Below, piece after piece: positions 43,615 through 52,868 of a DNA stretch of 64,000 nucleotides (position 1 is the first letter of the stretch; every line of letters begins with the position of its first letter). The position numbers and the translations under genes were made by a program. The stretch is from Acetobacteraceae bacterium AT-5844 (lineage in GTDB: Bacteria; Pseudomonadota; Alphaproteobacteria; Acetobacterales; Acetobacteraceae), in contig JH599961.1 of the NCBI GenBank assembly GCA_000245075.1, forward strand, positions 1 through 64,000, given 5' to 3'. The notes below the pieces were generated by a model. The model was not told where the DNA came from, ran no database searches, and saw only the letters and a program-made list of their open reading frames with translations.

Positions 43615-44563
43615 CGGCAATCAGGCATCCATCACCTCCAACCGAGACGCTGGTTCTTTGAGGGCCAGCTTCAACGGCGCGCCCTTCCTGTCTCAGTTCG
43701 CGTTCACGCCAACGCGGTGCCATCCGCCCCATATTTGTCCCGGCTGATAAGGCGAGGGTCTGGGGCCTCACAGGAACCTGTTCATCGCTGAGCCATGCGG
43801 GGCTGCTTTCCTCCTCGGCTTCTGCCGTGCAAAGCAGCTTGCTCTCCGGCGGATTGCTGAGGGCCCAGATGGCCGCCTGTGTCCTGTTTGCCAGGCGAGT
43901 CTTCCGGAGCAATGCCTTAACGTGAACCTTCACTGTCGCCTCGGAGATGTCGAGGTCGCGCGCAATGGCCTTATTGGTAAGACCATTGATGAGGCACTGC
44001 AGAATCTGATGTTCCCGGCTCGAGAGAAGAGCGCTGTCGCGCACGCTCGGCTTTGGCAGGGGCTCCGGTGGTGGAGGCGGTATGATCTCCGCTTCCGTGA
44101 CATGCACCTCCTGCCTCAGCAGCGACTTTGCCAGTTCCGCAGGAATGATGCATTTCCCGAGGAGTACGAGCTCCAGCGAGCTTCGTAATACATCGATCGA
44201 AATGTCCCGTGACAGAATGGCCTCGATACCGGCCTGCATCACCTTTAACTTCGTGGAGATGCGACGGCAGTCAGCGAGAATGACAGACCTTGCGAGTGGA
44301 AACCTCGCATGGATAGCCTTGATGTTATCGAGCTCCTGCTCGACGTCATCGTCCGTGTCCAGGTTGTAGACAACCAGCGACAGCGGGCTGTCCGACGCCT
44401 TATCCTGAAGCGCCTCTTCAAGCGTCCTGCCGGCGCCGACGATGGTGTAGGCCGGCGACCTCAGCAGACGCTGTAAAGCGTCGAGATAGAGTTGCTGAGG
44501 GCTGACAACCGCGACCTGCGCTTGAGGCCGCATATTCGCGGCGCTGCTCTCGGTTACATGCAC
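43601..44563 (-). CDS. LuxR-family response regulator with atypical receiver domain
   Basis: About 320 residues. The N-terminal part (about 15-130) is a receiver-like domain, but the phosphoacceptor site reads LVVYNLD, an Asn where Asp is expected. It then has a proline-rich linker ([12 protein letters not shown]) and a LuxR helix-turn-helix, [45 protein letters not shown] 44563 is preferred because GGAGGGAG lies eight bases upstream; the longer frame begins at a TTG without such a site. It heads the barrel/Wza/transglycosylase operon and probably controls exopolysaccharide production without phosphorylation. Confidence 0.85.
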   Translation of the reverse strand: MHVTESSAANMRPQAQVAVVSPQQLYLDALQRLLRSPAYTIVGAGRTLEEALQDKASDSPLSLVVYNLDTDDDVEQELDNIKAIHARFPLARSVILADCRRISTKLKVMQAGIEAILSRDISIDVLRSSLELVLLGKCIIPAELAKSLLRQEVHVTEAEIIPPPPPEPLPKPSVRDSALLSSREHQILQCLINGLTNKAIARDLDISEATVKVHVKALLRKTRLANRTQAAIWALSNPPESKLLCTAEAEEESSPAWLSDEQVPVRPQTLALSAGTNMGRMAPRWRERELRQEGRAVEAGPQRTSVSVGGDGCLIADDVP

Positions 44564-45288
44564 GACAATCTCCCTCCGCGGCTCCGAACGGCTGAAACCG
44601 ATAAGAATTCCTAAGCGGCTTGCAAGAACCCCTGCTGCCAAAGCGTTTCGTTAAATGAAAACCGTAGTAAAATTTCCCGAAACCGCCATGTGACTTTGCG
44701 CTTCAGAGCTTTTTTCCAAATCGTGTCTTCGTAAAGTTCTGTGAATTGCATCACTGAGCCCAATCGATGCCAAGGCAAAACGTTAATGTGTCTCAAAGAT
44801 CACGGAAAGGTGATGGTTCGGGATATGCCAACGCGGCGGCGTTTGGGCGGATTTCTCCATTGCAGGCAGCCGCTTGCAGGTTTGGGCGTCTGTGGGGAGG
44901 CAGCGGCTCGTCTCGTGGCTCGCTTAGCATGGCAAGCGGACTCACGCGGTCAGAATCGGCGCCGTGAACGAGCACCTTGTTCCGCTCTTCAAGCCGCTTC
45001 TTGCAGGGAGGAGTTTTCTTCCGACACGCGAAGCGTAATTTGAGATTGCAGATAGTGCCTACAAACAATCCGCTGAACTATAGATGTAATGCAGCCTCTT
45101 GCATTCGCGAGAGGGCCGCCAGCGGGAACACGCGTTCTCTGGATGGTTGCGCCGGGTTGGGGCAACCGGCCGCTAGGTCAGCACATGTCGGACAGGTGCT
45201 GCAGGGCGGCCAGCAAGCGACAAGTCGGATGCAAAGCAGTCCCAGGCCCAGTTATTCGCTGGAACCGCCTGGGATATGCGGAGCTGGC
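44564..45288. other. Intergenic stretch upstream of the LuxR operon
   Basis: About 725 bases. The part just upstream of the regulator (44640-44760) is relatively AT-rich and should hold its promoter. The rest is unannotated and contains no supported gene. Confidence 0.4.
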
Positions 45289-46143
45289 TCAGGCATATCC
45301 TAGATGCTTAGGGGCCGGCGCATCTGGAGTTGCGGGTCGTCGTAGTCCCGTTGCTTGCAATGCGAGCATTAGGACGTACAGGGGATTGAGGAACAGGTAT
45401 CGACGCCAGAGGCGTCGAGGCTCACTGGCGAGACGGAACAGCCATTCAAGGCCACGCCGCTGCATGGCGGCCGGTGCCTGCGGCAGCCGTCCGGCGTGGA
45501 AATCGAAAGCCGCCCCCACGGCGAGCATCGGCATGGGAATCAGGTCGCGATGCTCGTACAGCCAGGCTTCCTGCCGAGGGCAACCAAGCCCGACGAACAA
45601 AATGCGTGCTCCGCTCGCAGATAGCGATGCTGCGATTTCCGACTGTTCAGCTGGATCAACCTGGCGGAAGCGCGAGGGGACCATGGTCACGATGTTTAGC
45701 CCAGGAATGCGCTGGAGGAGCTTTGTCCGTAGATCATCCAGCACCTCCTGCCGACTGCCATAGAAGGCCACGGGAAGACCTTCGGCGGCTGCCATTCTGC
45801 AGACCCTTAGCGTAAGCTCCGGTCCATAAACCCGATCCGAGAGGCCGGCCTTGAATAACAGGTTGAGTGCCCAGCGGACGGGCTGGCCATCGGGCACGAC
45901 GAGGTCCAGTGCGTTGAGCCGCCGGCGATGTTCATCGTCGAGAGCGCCGGTCATGACACCATGCACGGCCAGCGCCGTCACTGTCAGCGGCTTCCTGGCG
46001 TGTGCTGACTGTCGGATCATGTTGCAGGCGTTATCGTAATCCGTCGCTGCAATCCGCACGCCAAGGACTTCGTGGCGTATCACCGCTCCAGCGGAAGCAT
46101 TGTTTTTGGTTTCGCCGCAAAGCGGCGCAGCTATTCCGTGCAT
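45289..46143 (-). CDS. WecG/TagA/CpsF-family glycosyltransferase
   Basis: A 284-residue GT26 enzyme. The family start [18 protein letters not shown], the motif [16 protein letters not shown], the Rossmann-like [11 protein letters not shown], and [19 protein letters not shown] are all present. It transfers N-acetylmannosaminuronic acid, glucuronic acid or a similar sugar to the lipid-linked intermediate; acetan-type relatives use glucuronate, which suits the ugd gene here. ATG 46143 has GAGGAG six bases upstream. It is a single-gene unit between two long gaps. Confidence 0.87.
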   Translation of the reverse strand: MHGIAAPLCGETKNNASAGAVIRHEVLGVRIAATDYDNACNMIRQSAHARKPLTVTALAVHGVMTGALDDEHRRRLNALDLVVPDGQPVRWALNLLFKAGLSDRVYGPELTLRVCRMAAAEGLPVAFYGSRQEVLDDLRTKLLQRIPGLNIVTMVPSRFRQVDPAEQSEIAASLSASGARILFVGLGCPRQEAWLYEHRDLIPMPMLAVGAAFDFHAGRLPQAPAAMQRRGLEWLFRLASEPRRLWRRYLFLNPLYVLMLALQATGLRRPATPDAPAPKHLGYA

Positions 46144-47025
46144 CGCTCGCTCCTCATCTTCCAGTTTCAGAGATGACCGCGAGCCTGTCGCGGCGTTGGG
46201 GGAGGGCATGCCGCTGTGGGCGCCAGCGAGCCGAACATCCGGCGCGGCAAGGAGCGTAACCAGCGAAGGTCGCATCGCTTCTCGCAGTCATCCGGCTTCA
46301 TCACCACAATGCGTCTTCGTCCCCTTGACGTTGTGGCCTTAGCACGGGCGCGTGGTACGCAGGCATGTGCAATAGGGGTAGCCTTAACATGAGGGCCCGT
46401 GCTTCCGGCGTACGGACGGCGCCGCTTCCACTAAGTAGGGAGTAGCTGGAACACCTAACGCCATCACGCCTATACGCAGGCGGAGAGAACTTATCCCGAA
46501 GGTAATTTCTGTGGCGCCCAGCGAATATTAAGTCGCCGGGCGAGGGCGTGAGACCAGCGACAACGTCAGGCATGGCTGGCGGGACACGCCTTCCGGTTGG
46601 CTCATGCCGCCGATGGTGGGAGGAGTGCTCGCACGTATTCTATAGTGGCACGCCGCAGGCTTATGACCCTGCGGTAGGGCCGGGAACCCTGCGGAGTTAC
46701 CTCTCTTGAGGGGTAGAGCTTAGGAAAATGAGGGGCAGTGGACGGTCTCGTCGAAAGCTATCGACAGCCTAGCTGCCACCGCTGGCAGATAATCATGATC
46801 GCCGGGAACTGACGCCAATCGTAAGAAAGCAGCGCGGGCCGACGGGCAACCTTGGAAGGCGTGCAGAACGCTCGAGAGGGCGCCTGCCGGCTTGTCGCCA
46901 TGCCGTTCTGCGGCCATTGGCCTGGCGCGGCGCTCCGCGCCAGGCTTAGCATCAAGGCCAACTCACGGGGACCAGGCCCCTAGAGAACGGTGCTCGTGAG
47001 AGACTGATTTTGGCCCTCGAAAGGA
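46144..47025. other. Intergenic stretch between WecG-type and beta-helix genes
   Basis: About 880 bases with no supported gene. It contains a strong hairpin at 46921-46944. The small open frames on either strand lack ribosome binding sites and recognisable products. Confidence 0.4.
46921..46944. terminator. Perfect 10-bp hairpin after the beta-helix gene
   Basis: CCTGGCGCGG pairs perfectly with CCGCGCCAGG over a CGCT loop. It is about 80 bases past the end of the minus-strand beta-helix gene. Neither side has a T-run, so it may act as a transcript end or RNA stabiliser. Confidence 0.5.
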
Positions 47026-48396
47026 TCAGGCGAACACCAAAGTTCCGCCGGCTTCCTGGTTTGCTGCCTTGGTGAAGTCTTCAAAGGTGTAGAATTCGCC
47101 AAAAGCAAACTGGTCGTTTTCAACGTCCAAGACCTGATAGTCGTTGTTGTTGAAAACGTTTCCGCCGGAGAGCATGGTCTCTTCGTCGTAGTCTGCCACA
47201 GCCCCGACACCGCTCATGTCGGAAAGGATGAGCGTGTTGTCGTGCACGTTGTTGTTCACGGTGATCCACGGCCCATTGGCACCTTCGCCACGATCCTGCT
47301 GGATGAGGCCGATACCATTGCCGCCGCTGCTGGCATCAATGAAGTTGTTGAAGATCTCAACGTCCTGGCTGTTCTGGACCTGGATGGCGCTGCCCCACAG
47401 CCAGGTCAGCCCGTTGCCACCGTTGCCGACGAACGTGTTGTCGTGAATGCTGGCAGCGTAGCTGATCTCGTGGTTGATGCCGCCACCGGAGTTGTATTCG
47501 ATCCGGTTGCCTTCATAGACCGTGTTGATGTTGTCGATATCGGTCCAGAGGCCATAGCCGTTGTTGTCATGCGAGTAGTTGTTCCGCACGACCAGCCCGT
47601 CAGTCTCCGTGAACTTGGCGCCGCCGCCTTCCCAGAAGACATCGATACCGGACCAGAAGCCGTTCGAGGCGATCTCGTTGCCTTCAACCAGGATATTGGT
47701 GCCGCCGGCATCCAGGCCCATCTGCCCGTTATCATGGACAAAGTTGTTCAGGATCTGGCCATCGGAGCCGACGCTGATTCCGACACCGTAGTTGAGGCGC
47801 ACCTCGTTGTTGCTAACAATCCAGTTCTCGCCGCTGCCGGTGATCGCGGCAAACTGCGTCGGCGTCGCATACTTCTCAACAGTCAGCCCGCTGACGGTGA
47901 CGTTGTCTGCAGTGCTGGCGATCGCATGGGTGCCGACTGCCGCTTCCACGGTCTGGCCGTTCGGGTCGTCACCGAAGTAGATGCGGTCTTCATCATAATC
48001 GAAATAGTAAGTGCCCGACGTCAGATCATCGAGCGATTCGACCGGCTTCAGGGGCTGATCGTTGACATACACGGCGTCGGGATAACCGGGGCGCTGGGCG
48101 CCTTCCGCGGCTTCGTCGACTTCCCGGCGTTCACCCTCCTGGGTCTGCCCTTCCGCCACCCAGTGTCCGTCAATCTGCGTAAAGTCGGTCAGCAGGCGGG
48201 ACCCGTTCAATACAGCGCCGCTGGCACCGTAGAAGGATTGCCCATTCAGGGGCTCGATTTCCTGCATGCGGTAGACGCCGGCCTCAAGCCAGAATACCGC
48301 ACCTTCGCCGCCAGCAAGCACTGCTTCCTGGATGTTGTCACCAGGGTGCAGAACGATAGCGTCTTCCGGCTTATCGAGGGTAATCAGGTCAGGCAA
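47026..48396 (-). CDS. Right-handed beta-helix repeat protein, likely polysaccharide lyase or epimerase
   Basis: A 456-residue acidic protein. From about residue 160 it shows parallel beta-helix turns rich in Asn and Gly (WIVSNNEVRLNYGVGISVG, ILVEGNEIASNGFWSGIDV, VVRNNYSHDNNGYGLWTD). This fold is shared by alginate/mannuronan epimerases, pectate lyases and phage tailspikes. There is no N-terminal signal peptide; the short hydrophobic C-terminus (GGTLVFA) is compatible with type I secretion but does not prove it. The start is TTG 48396, seven bases after GGAG. It is less GC-rich and far more acidic than its neighbours. It may trim or modify the exopolysaccharide. Confidence 0.75.
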   Translation of the reverse strand: MPDLITLDKPEDAIVLHPGDNIQEAVLAGGEGAVFWLEAGVYRMQEIEPLNGQSFYGASGAVLNGSRLLTDFTQIDGHWVAEGQTQEGERREVDEAAEGAQRPGYPDAVYVNDQPLKPVESLDDLTSGTYYFDYDEDRIYFGDDPNGQTVEAAVGTHAIASTADNVTVSGLTVEKYATPTQFAAITGSGENWIVSNNEVRLNYGVGISVGSDGQILNNFVHDNGQMGLDAGGTNILVEGNEIASNGFWSGIDVFWEGGGAKFTETDGLVVRNNYSHDNNGYGLWTDIDNINTVYEGNRIEYNSGGGINHEISYAASIHDNTFVGNGGNGLTWLWGSAIQVQNSQDVEIFNNFIDASSGGNGIGLIQQDRGEGANGPWITVNNNVHDNTLILSDMSGVGAVADYDEETMLSGGNVFNNNDYQVLDVENDQFAFGEFYTFEDFTKAANQEAGGTLVFA

Positions 48397-48812
48397 TATT
48401 AGTCTCCGTATTTCTTAAGATCGATAACGGAGAATGCAAATATCTTGCATCAAACGAAGCATCGAGTAATTTTTTCTGATCTGATTTTGCAATGTCGTAG
48501 ATTTAGATAAATATAGCTGTGCGATGGATTGATTCGATTTTTAGGCGATTATTTTGAATGTGTTGCGTTGAGCCGTTTGCACCTGCGGACAGGCGTAAAG
48601 GACCGAATTGGAAGGGGAATCGGATGTATTCCGATGCAGCGCTATGGCGCCGTGGGGACAATGAAGCCCCGGGATGCCGGCTCTCGACCGCTCTGCACGG
48701 ATGGCGGCGGAGGATATCCGTGATCCGGTCCGTTGCGGCGGAGCAACGCCGCTAGAATGTGCTCAGGAGCCGCCGCCGACGGTCCGCAACGCAGCGGGGC
48801 TGAATTGCAGAT
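48397..48812. promoter_or_regulatory. AT-rich promoter region of the beta-helix gene with inverted repeat
   Basis: The first 160 bases are the most AT-rich in the window. A perfect inverted repeat ATGCAA-ATATC-TTGCAT lies at 48434-48450, about 40 bases before the start codon, and looks like an operator. The remainder up to the cupin stop holds no supported gene. Confidence 0.45.
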
Positions 48813-49184
48813 TCAGGATGTTGACTGAGCCTGCGGTTGGGGAGGCATGTGGACGGCGAGCCAGAGTGTCTCCGCCGCGGGATCCGTCCAGGCAACCCGA
48901 TGACGGCAGAAGGCGGGGAGAATGGCATAATCTCCGCTCTGCATGCGGCGCTCGCTGCCATCCGGAAAGGCCAGCACGGCGGCGCCAGATATCACCAGGA
49001 CGAATTCGTCCCATGGTTGCTCGTACCAGAATCCCGGCGGACTTGAGGCGCCATTCGAAATGATGCGCTCTACCCGGGTCCCTTGAGGAGCGGCCAGCAG
49101 ATCGAGAAAGCACTCCTCGCCGAATGCAGGGCGCGGCCCGCCTTCGGCAAGTCGGCCAAAGGATGGAGATTCTGCGGGCTTCAT
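48813..49184 (-). CDS. Small cupin-domain protein
   Basis: A 123-residue single-cupin protein. The cupin core is PPGFWYEQPWDEFVLVISGAAVLAFPDG followed by GDYAILPAFCRHRVAWTD. The first metal motif is degenerate (YEQPWDE rather than HxHxxxE), so metal binding is uncertain, while the second motif keeps its histidine. ATG 49184 has GAGAGGGA upstream. It lies downstream of the phthalate-type cluster on the same strand, but about 290 bases away, so membership is unproven. Confidence 0.75.
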   Translation of the reverse strand: MKPAESPSFGRLAEGGPRPAFGEECFLDLLAAPQGTRVERIISNGASSPPGFWYEQPWDEFVLVISGAAVLAFPDGSERRMQSGDYAILPAFCRHRVAWTDPAAETLWLAVHMPPQPQAQSTS

Positions 49185-49474
49185 TCTTGTCCCTCTCTGC
49201 CGCAGGCGCACTGCCTAAGGCAGGAAGCGGGCCCGTATGGTCTTGCGCGAGTCAACCGTCTCCACGGCAACACCGTCACGCCTCTTCCAGCATGACCAGC
49301 AACGGAATGCCAGTGGGTCCGGCCCGGCGTGAAATTGACAGCGCACCGTCGCCGGTCAACCAGCGGAATAAAAGCGGCCTTCTTTATATAGAGGCAGTCC
49401 CGCAGAAGTCTGGACCTGCCTGCCCGAGACGAGTGCCTGGTCCCGAGCAGGCCATAGTCTCCTCTATGAAGGAA

Positions 49475-50464
49475 CTAGAGCCGGAACACTTCCAGGGACG
49501 CGGGGTGGAATAGCTCTTCCGGCTGAACCAGGCGGGACGAAAGGCCTTGAGCGTGATGGGCCTTGAGAAAGGCGTCCAGGACATGGCGATTCGGTGCCAG
49601 ACCGTAAGACCAGAAGTCCTCTCCCATGAGCGCCCGCGCATGCTGTAGCCGCTCTTCCACAAAGGGTAGGGTGACCTTGGTGGCCGCCGTGTTGGTCAGT
49701 TTGGCGAGGGCGGCGGCTTTCGCTTCCTCGAACGCTTTCACCAGCGCGGCAGGAAGGTAGGGATGCTGTGCCGCCACATCCTTGCGAACGCCCAGCAGGT
49801 GCATGATCGGAAAAATCTTATGTGTTCCGTACCATTCCGAAGCTGCCGCCACAGGATCTTTCCACAGCCGGCCGATCTGGGGATGGCCTCGCTCGAAGCA
49901 GGAGGGCGCCCGGGGGCCGATCACCGCATCGATCGTACCGTCTGCGAGTGCGGTGGATAGGGTGGCGCCGGCCGGAAGACTTTCCAGCCGGATCTCCGGC
50001 GGCAGTTGCAGGGCTATCTTCTCTTCCCGCCCGGGATGCTCGTAACCGCCACGCACCCAGGTAATGTCGGATGGGCTTACGCCGTATTCCTCCAAAATAG
50101 CTCGCACCCAGACATTCGCGGTGAGCTGATATTCCGGCACACCGACGCGCCGCCCCTTCAGGTCTTCGGGCCGACCGATGCCCCGATCGGTCCGAATGTA
50201 GACCGAGGTGTGGCGGAAGGCGCGGGAAGGGAAGACAGGTACTCCGATATAGGGGCAGCTGCCATTCGCCGTCTTCACCACATAGGAAGAAAGGGAGAGC
50301 TCACAAATGTCGAAATCAGCGTATTTGAAGGCGCGAAAGAAGATCTCCTCCGGATCGAGGATCGACATGACAGGATCGACGCCGTCAATTCGGACACTGC
50401 CGTCGGCGATGGGCCGGATGCGGTCGTAATCGCCGATGGCGAGAGAAAGACGCAGAGGGTTCAA
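49475..50464 (-). CDS. 4,5-dihydroxyphthalate decarboxylase-like protein (Pht5 family)
   Basis: A 329-residue protein whose N-terminus LSLAIGDYDRIRPIADGSVRIDGVDP and EEIFFRAFKYADFDICELSLSSYV match the 4,5-dihydroxyphthalate decarboxylase family, which resembles periplasmic binding proteins in fold. No signal peptide is seen, which favours a cytoplasmic enzyme over an ABC receptor. In phthalate degradation it removes one carboxyl from 4,5-dihydroxyphthalate to give protocatechuate. It starts within the last codons of the 65-residue gene (ATGA overlap). Neighbours encode the other upper-pathway enzymes, supporting the role; the exact substrate could be a phthalate analogue. Confidence 0.82.
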   Translation of the reverse strand: MNPLRLSLAIGDYDRIRPIADGSVRIDGVDPVMSILDPEEIFFRAFKYADFDICELSLSSYVVKTANGSCPYIGVPVFPSRAFRHTSVYIRTDRGIGRPEDLKGRRVGVPEYQLTANVWVRAILEEYGVSPSDITWVRGGYEHPGREEKIALQLPPEIRLESLPAGATLSTALADGTIDAVIGPRAPSCFERGHPQIGRLWKDPVAAASEWYGTHKIFPIMHLLGVRKDVAAQHPYLPAALVKAFEEAKAAALAKLTNTAATKVTLPFVEERLQHARALMGEDFWSYGLAPNRHVLDAFLKAHHAQGLSSRLVQPEELFHPASLEVFRL

Positions 50465-50658
50465 GCCGTTTTCTCCTCGGGAACGCTACTGGCTGCCGCG
50501 GCCAGAATGGCTACCGCGTCATTCTCCGCAGCGGCGGCGGAGGCATAGCGGGGCTGTGTGGTCACAAAGGGCGCTGGCGCGTCATGCGGATTATAGATTT
50601 CGAGGTAATAGCGGCCCGTACGCTCATCGCGCACGGGCTCAATCCGGATCACAGCCAT
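50461..50658 (-). CDS. Small conserved-context protein of unknown function
   Basis: A 65-residue protein, MAVIRIEPVRDERTGRYYLE... ending EEKTA, with two beta-like stretches followed by an alanine-rich helix. It has no signal peptide or known motif. It begins 10 bases after the TctC stop and overlaps the decarboxylase start by four bases, so it is very likely translated as part of the phthalate-type operon. A role as a small subunit or accessory factor is conjecture. Confidence 0.6.
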   Translation of the reverse strand: MAVIRIEPVRDERTGRYYLEIYNPHDAPAPFVTTQPRYASAAAAENDAVAILAAAASSVPEEKTA

Positions 50659-50667
50659 GGCAGATTC

Positions 50668-51645
50668 CTATTCCGGCTTGATGCCGGCGGCTTCGATGAT
50701 GGCGGCATTCCGCGCCTGCTCCGCCACCTGGAGTTTGGCGAAATCCTCGGTGCTTTCGACGATGGGGGCGCAGCCAATGGCGGCAAGGCGGCGGACGATT
50801 TCGGGGTCCTTCAAGGCGTCCTCCGCCACACGATGCACTGTGGCGACACGCTCTGCCGGCAGGCCACGCGGGCCCCAGATGCCGCACCAACCTTCAAACA
50901 GCATGTCTGCTTGACCTGCTTCACCCATGGTCGGCGTATCCGGCAGGCTGGCAATTCGGTGCTCAGCGGTTACGGCATAGGCGCGGAGCTGCCCCCCCTG
51001 AATCATGGGCAGGACGGCCCCGACAGGAGCGAACATGAGCTGTACTGCCCCGGACATGACATCGTTCACCGCAGGTCCGCTGCCACGGTAGATCACTGGT
51101 GTCACCGGCACGCCCAGGCGCTGCCCCAGCGCCGCGGCACCGATATGGCCGACCGAACCCAGCGACGAGCAGGCGAAGCTGAAGCGGGCGGGCTCGCGCT
51201 TTACCGCGTCAATAAGGGCGCGCGGATCAGCGGGAAGTCCCGCGGAGGCGCTGCCTATAAGAACATAAGGAATGCTGACGGTGCGGGCCACCGGCGTGAA
51301 GTCCGCGATGGCATCGAAGGGTACACCACGCTGCACCAATTTGAGGATTGGATGTACTTCGTTGGAGTAGAGTAGGGTCTGCCCATCCGGCGCCGAGCGG
51401 GCGACCTCCTGCGCGCCGATTGCGCCGCTGGCGCCCGAGCGGTTCTCGATGACGCATGTGGAGCCAAAGCCTTCGCTCATCCGGGGGGAGAGAAGGCGGG
51501 CCGTGACGTCATTGGTGCCACCAGGAGCATAGGGCACCACGAGGCGCACCGGGCCTCGGCCGGGCTGTGCGCGGGCAAGGCCAGGCACGGCAGCAGCAAG
51601 CAGCGCCAGGCGGAGCGTGTCCCGGCGTTTCCAGGGGAATTGCAT
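50668..51645 (-). CDS. Tripartite tricarboxylate transporter substrate-binding protein (TctC/Bug)
   Basis: A 325-residue periplasmic receptor with a twin-arginine-like signal (WKRRDTLRLALLAAAVPGLARAQ). The family signature VRLVVPYAPGGTNDVTARLL and CVIENRSGASGAIGAQEVA follow. Its place between the dihydrodiol dehydrogenase and decarboxylase genes suggests it binds phthalate or a related aromatic carboxylate. No TctA/TctB partners are nearby. Related Bug receptors for phthalate isomers are known in other bacteria. Confidence 0.88.
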   Translation of the reverse strand: MQFPWKRRDTLRLALLAAAVPGLARAQPGRGPVRLVVPYAPGGTNDVTARLLSPRMSEGFGSTCVIENRSGASGAIGAQEVARSAPDGQTLLYSNEVHPILKLVQRGVPFDAIADFTPVARTVSIPYVLIGSASAGLPADPRALIDAVKREPARFSFACSSLGSVGHIGAAALGQRLGVPVTPVIYRGSGPAVNDVMSGAVQLMFAPVGAVLPMIQGGQLRAYAVTAEHRIASLPDTPTMGEAGQADMLFEGWCGIWGPRGLPAERVATVHRVAEDALKDPEIVRRLAAIGCAPIVESTEDFAKLQVAEQARNAAIIEAAGIKPE

Positions 51646-51672
51646 CGTCGTTTCTCTCTCCCGTGGCGTGCT

Positions 51673-52866
51673 TCATGGCGCGCCTTGTTGATGAAGGGCC
51701 ACCTCTCGTCCCGTGCGCGCCGATTGCAGCATGGCGAGGCAGATCTCCACCGTGGCCAGTCCCCACTCGCCGGAGTGGAGGGGTGCAGTTCCACGCCGAA
51801 GGGCTGCGTGGAGCTCGTCGATAACTTCAGCACGGGGGATTTCGGGTGGCGGCAGGTGCTCAAGGTGGCGGAGGTCGTCGGCGTAAATCATCACGCCCCG
51901 AGGGGTGGGGCGCAGATCCGCAAATTCGCAGGAAGCGATAACGAGGCCAAAATGGTTGTAGGCGCCTGGCAGCGGCGCGGTTCGTGCCTCGGTAGCGCCC
52001 GGCCCGAGGCCATAGGTGCGCTTCTCCTTCAGCATCACTTCTTCTTCGCGAGAGGCAAGGCCACTCAGCACGTTGCGGGCTGTTCCGTACTCGGCCGGAT
52101 TACGCTGCTGGCCCATTTCTCCGGTCCAGTCCTGGAACTCATCCGTGTCGAAATGGCCATGGCCGCTATAGGTCAGGGTGGCGGCGAGGCCATCACCAAA
52201 ATCGAGCAGGGCGTTGTAAGCGCCTTCTGTTCCGCGCGACGGATCCCAGACAGTGGAGGCGGCGCGAATGCTGCGCGCTGGCCGCCCGGCCAGGAGTCGC
52301 ACCACTTCGATCTGATGCGGCGCCTGTGAGAATATCGCACCACCACCTTGCGCCGTGTCCAGCTCTTCAGGCCGGCGAGGGCGATAGAGATAATCGGTGA
52401 AGTTCATGGCGGTGATCATGCGCACCGCACCGTGCGTACCGCTCTGTATGATCTCGCGCGTGCGGAGATAAGGCGCGTCAAAGGAATGGCTGTGGCCGAC
52501 GATGAGGTGCACGCCGGCCTCGCGGGCGGCTTCCACCATTGCGCGACAGTCCGGCAACGTCAGCGCCATGGGTTTTTCCACGAGCACATGTTTGCCTGCC
52601 GCAGCTGCGGCACGCACATCAGCGACATGATGCTGATGCGGCGTGGCGACGTAGATCGCCTCGACGGCCTCGTCTGCGCATAATGCGCTCATGCTCTCAT
52701 AAGTGCGCGAGCCGGGGAAATCGGCGGCGAAGCGGGCGCGGGCCTCGGGGCGAGGATCTGCGCATGCCAGCACCGCCAGGCGGGGATCGCGCGCCAGGGT
52801 CGGCAACATGAGCATAAAGGCCCGCCCAAGCCCTACCACGCCGAGACGGATGGGTTCCTCCGGCAC
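51673..52866 (-). CDS. Gfo/Idh/MocA dehydrogenase, phthalate cis-dihydrodiol dehydrogenase-like (Pht4)
   Basis: A 397-residue NAD-dependent dehydrogenase. It has the Rossmann start LGVVGLGRAFMLMLPTLARDP, the motif LVEKPMALTL, and the stretch FTDYLYRPRRPEELDTAQGG that matches Pht4 of Pseudomonas phthalate pathways. It would oxidise the cis-4,5-dihydrodiol made by the Rieske oxygenase to the 4,5-dihydroxy compound. It follows the reductase gene by two bases and precedes the TctC gene by 27 bases on the same strand. Confidence 0.85.
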   Translation of the reverse strand: MPEEPIRLGVVGLGRAFMLMLPTLARDPRLAVLACADPRPEARARFAADFPGSRTYESMSALCADEAVEAIYVATPHQHHVADVRAAAAAGKHVLVEKPMALTLPDCRAMVEAAREAGVHLIVGHSHSFDAPYLRTREIIQSGTHGAVRMITAMNFTDYLYRPRRPEELDTAQGGGAIFSQAPHQIEVVRLLAGRPARSIRAASTVWDPSRGTEGAYNALLDFGDGLAATLTYSGHGHFDTDEFQDWTGEMGQQRNPAEYGTARNVLSGLASREEEVMLKEKRTYGLGPGATEARTAPLPGAYNHFGLVIASCEFADLRPTPRGVMIYADDLRHLEHLPPPEIPRAEVIDELHAALRRGTAPLHSGEWGLATVEICLAMLQSARTGREVALHQQGAP

Positions 52867-52868
52867 GC

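Noticed and set aside
47242-48402. 386-codon plus-strand open frame opposite the beta-helix gene
   Set aside because: It mirrors the repetitive beta-helix gene on the other strand, and its valine/aspartate-rich repeats are explained by complementing that repeat.
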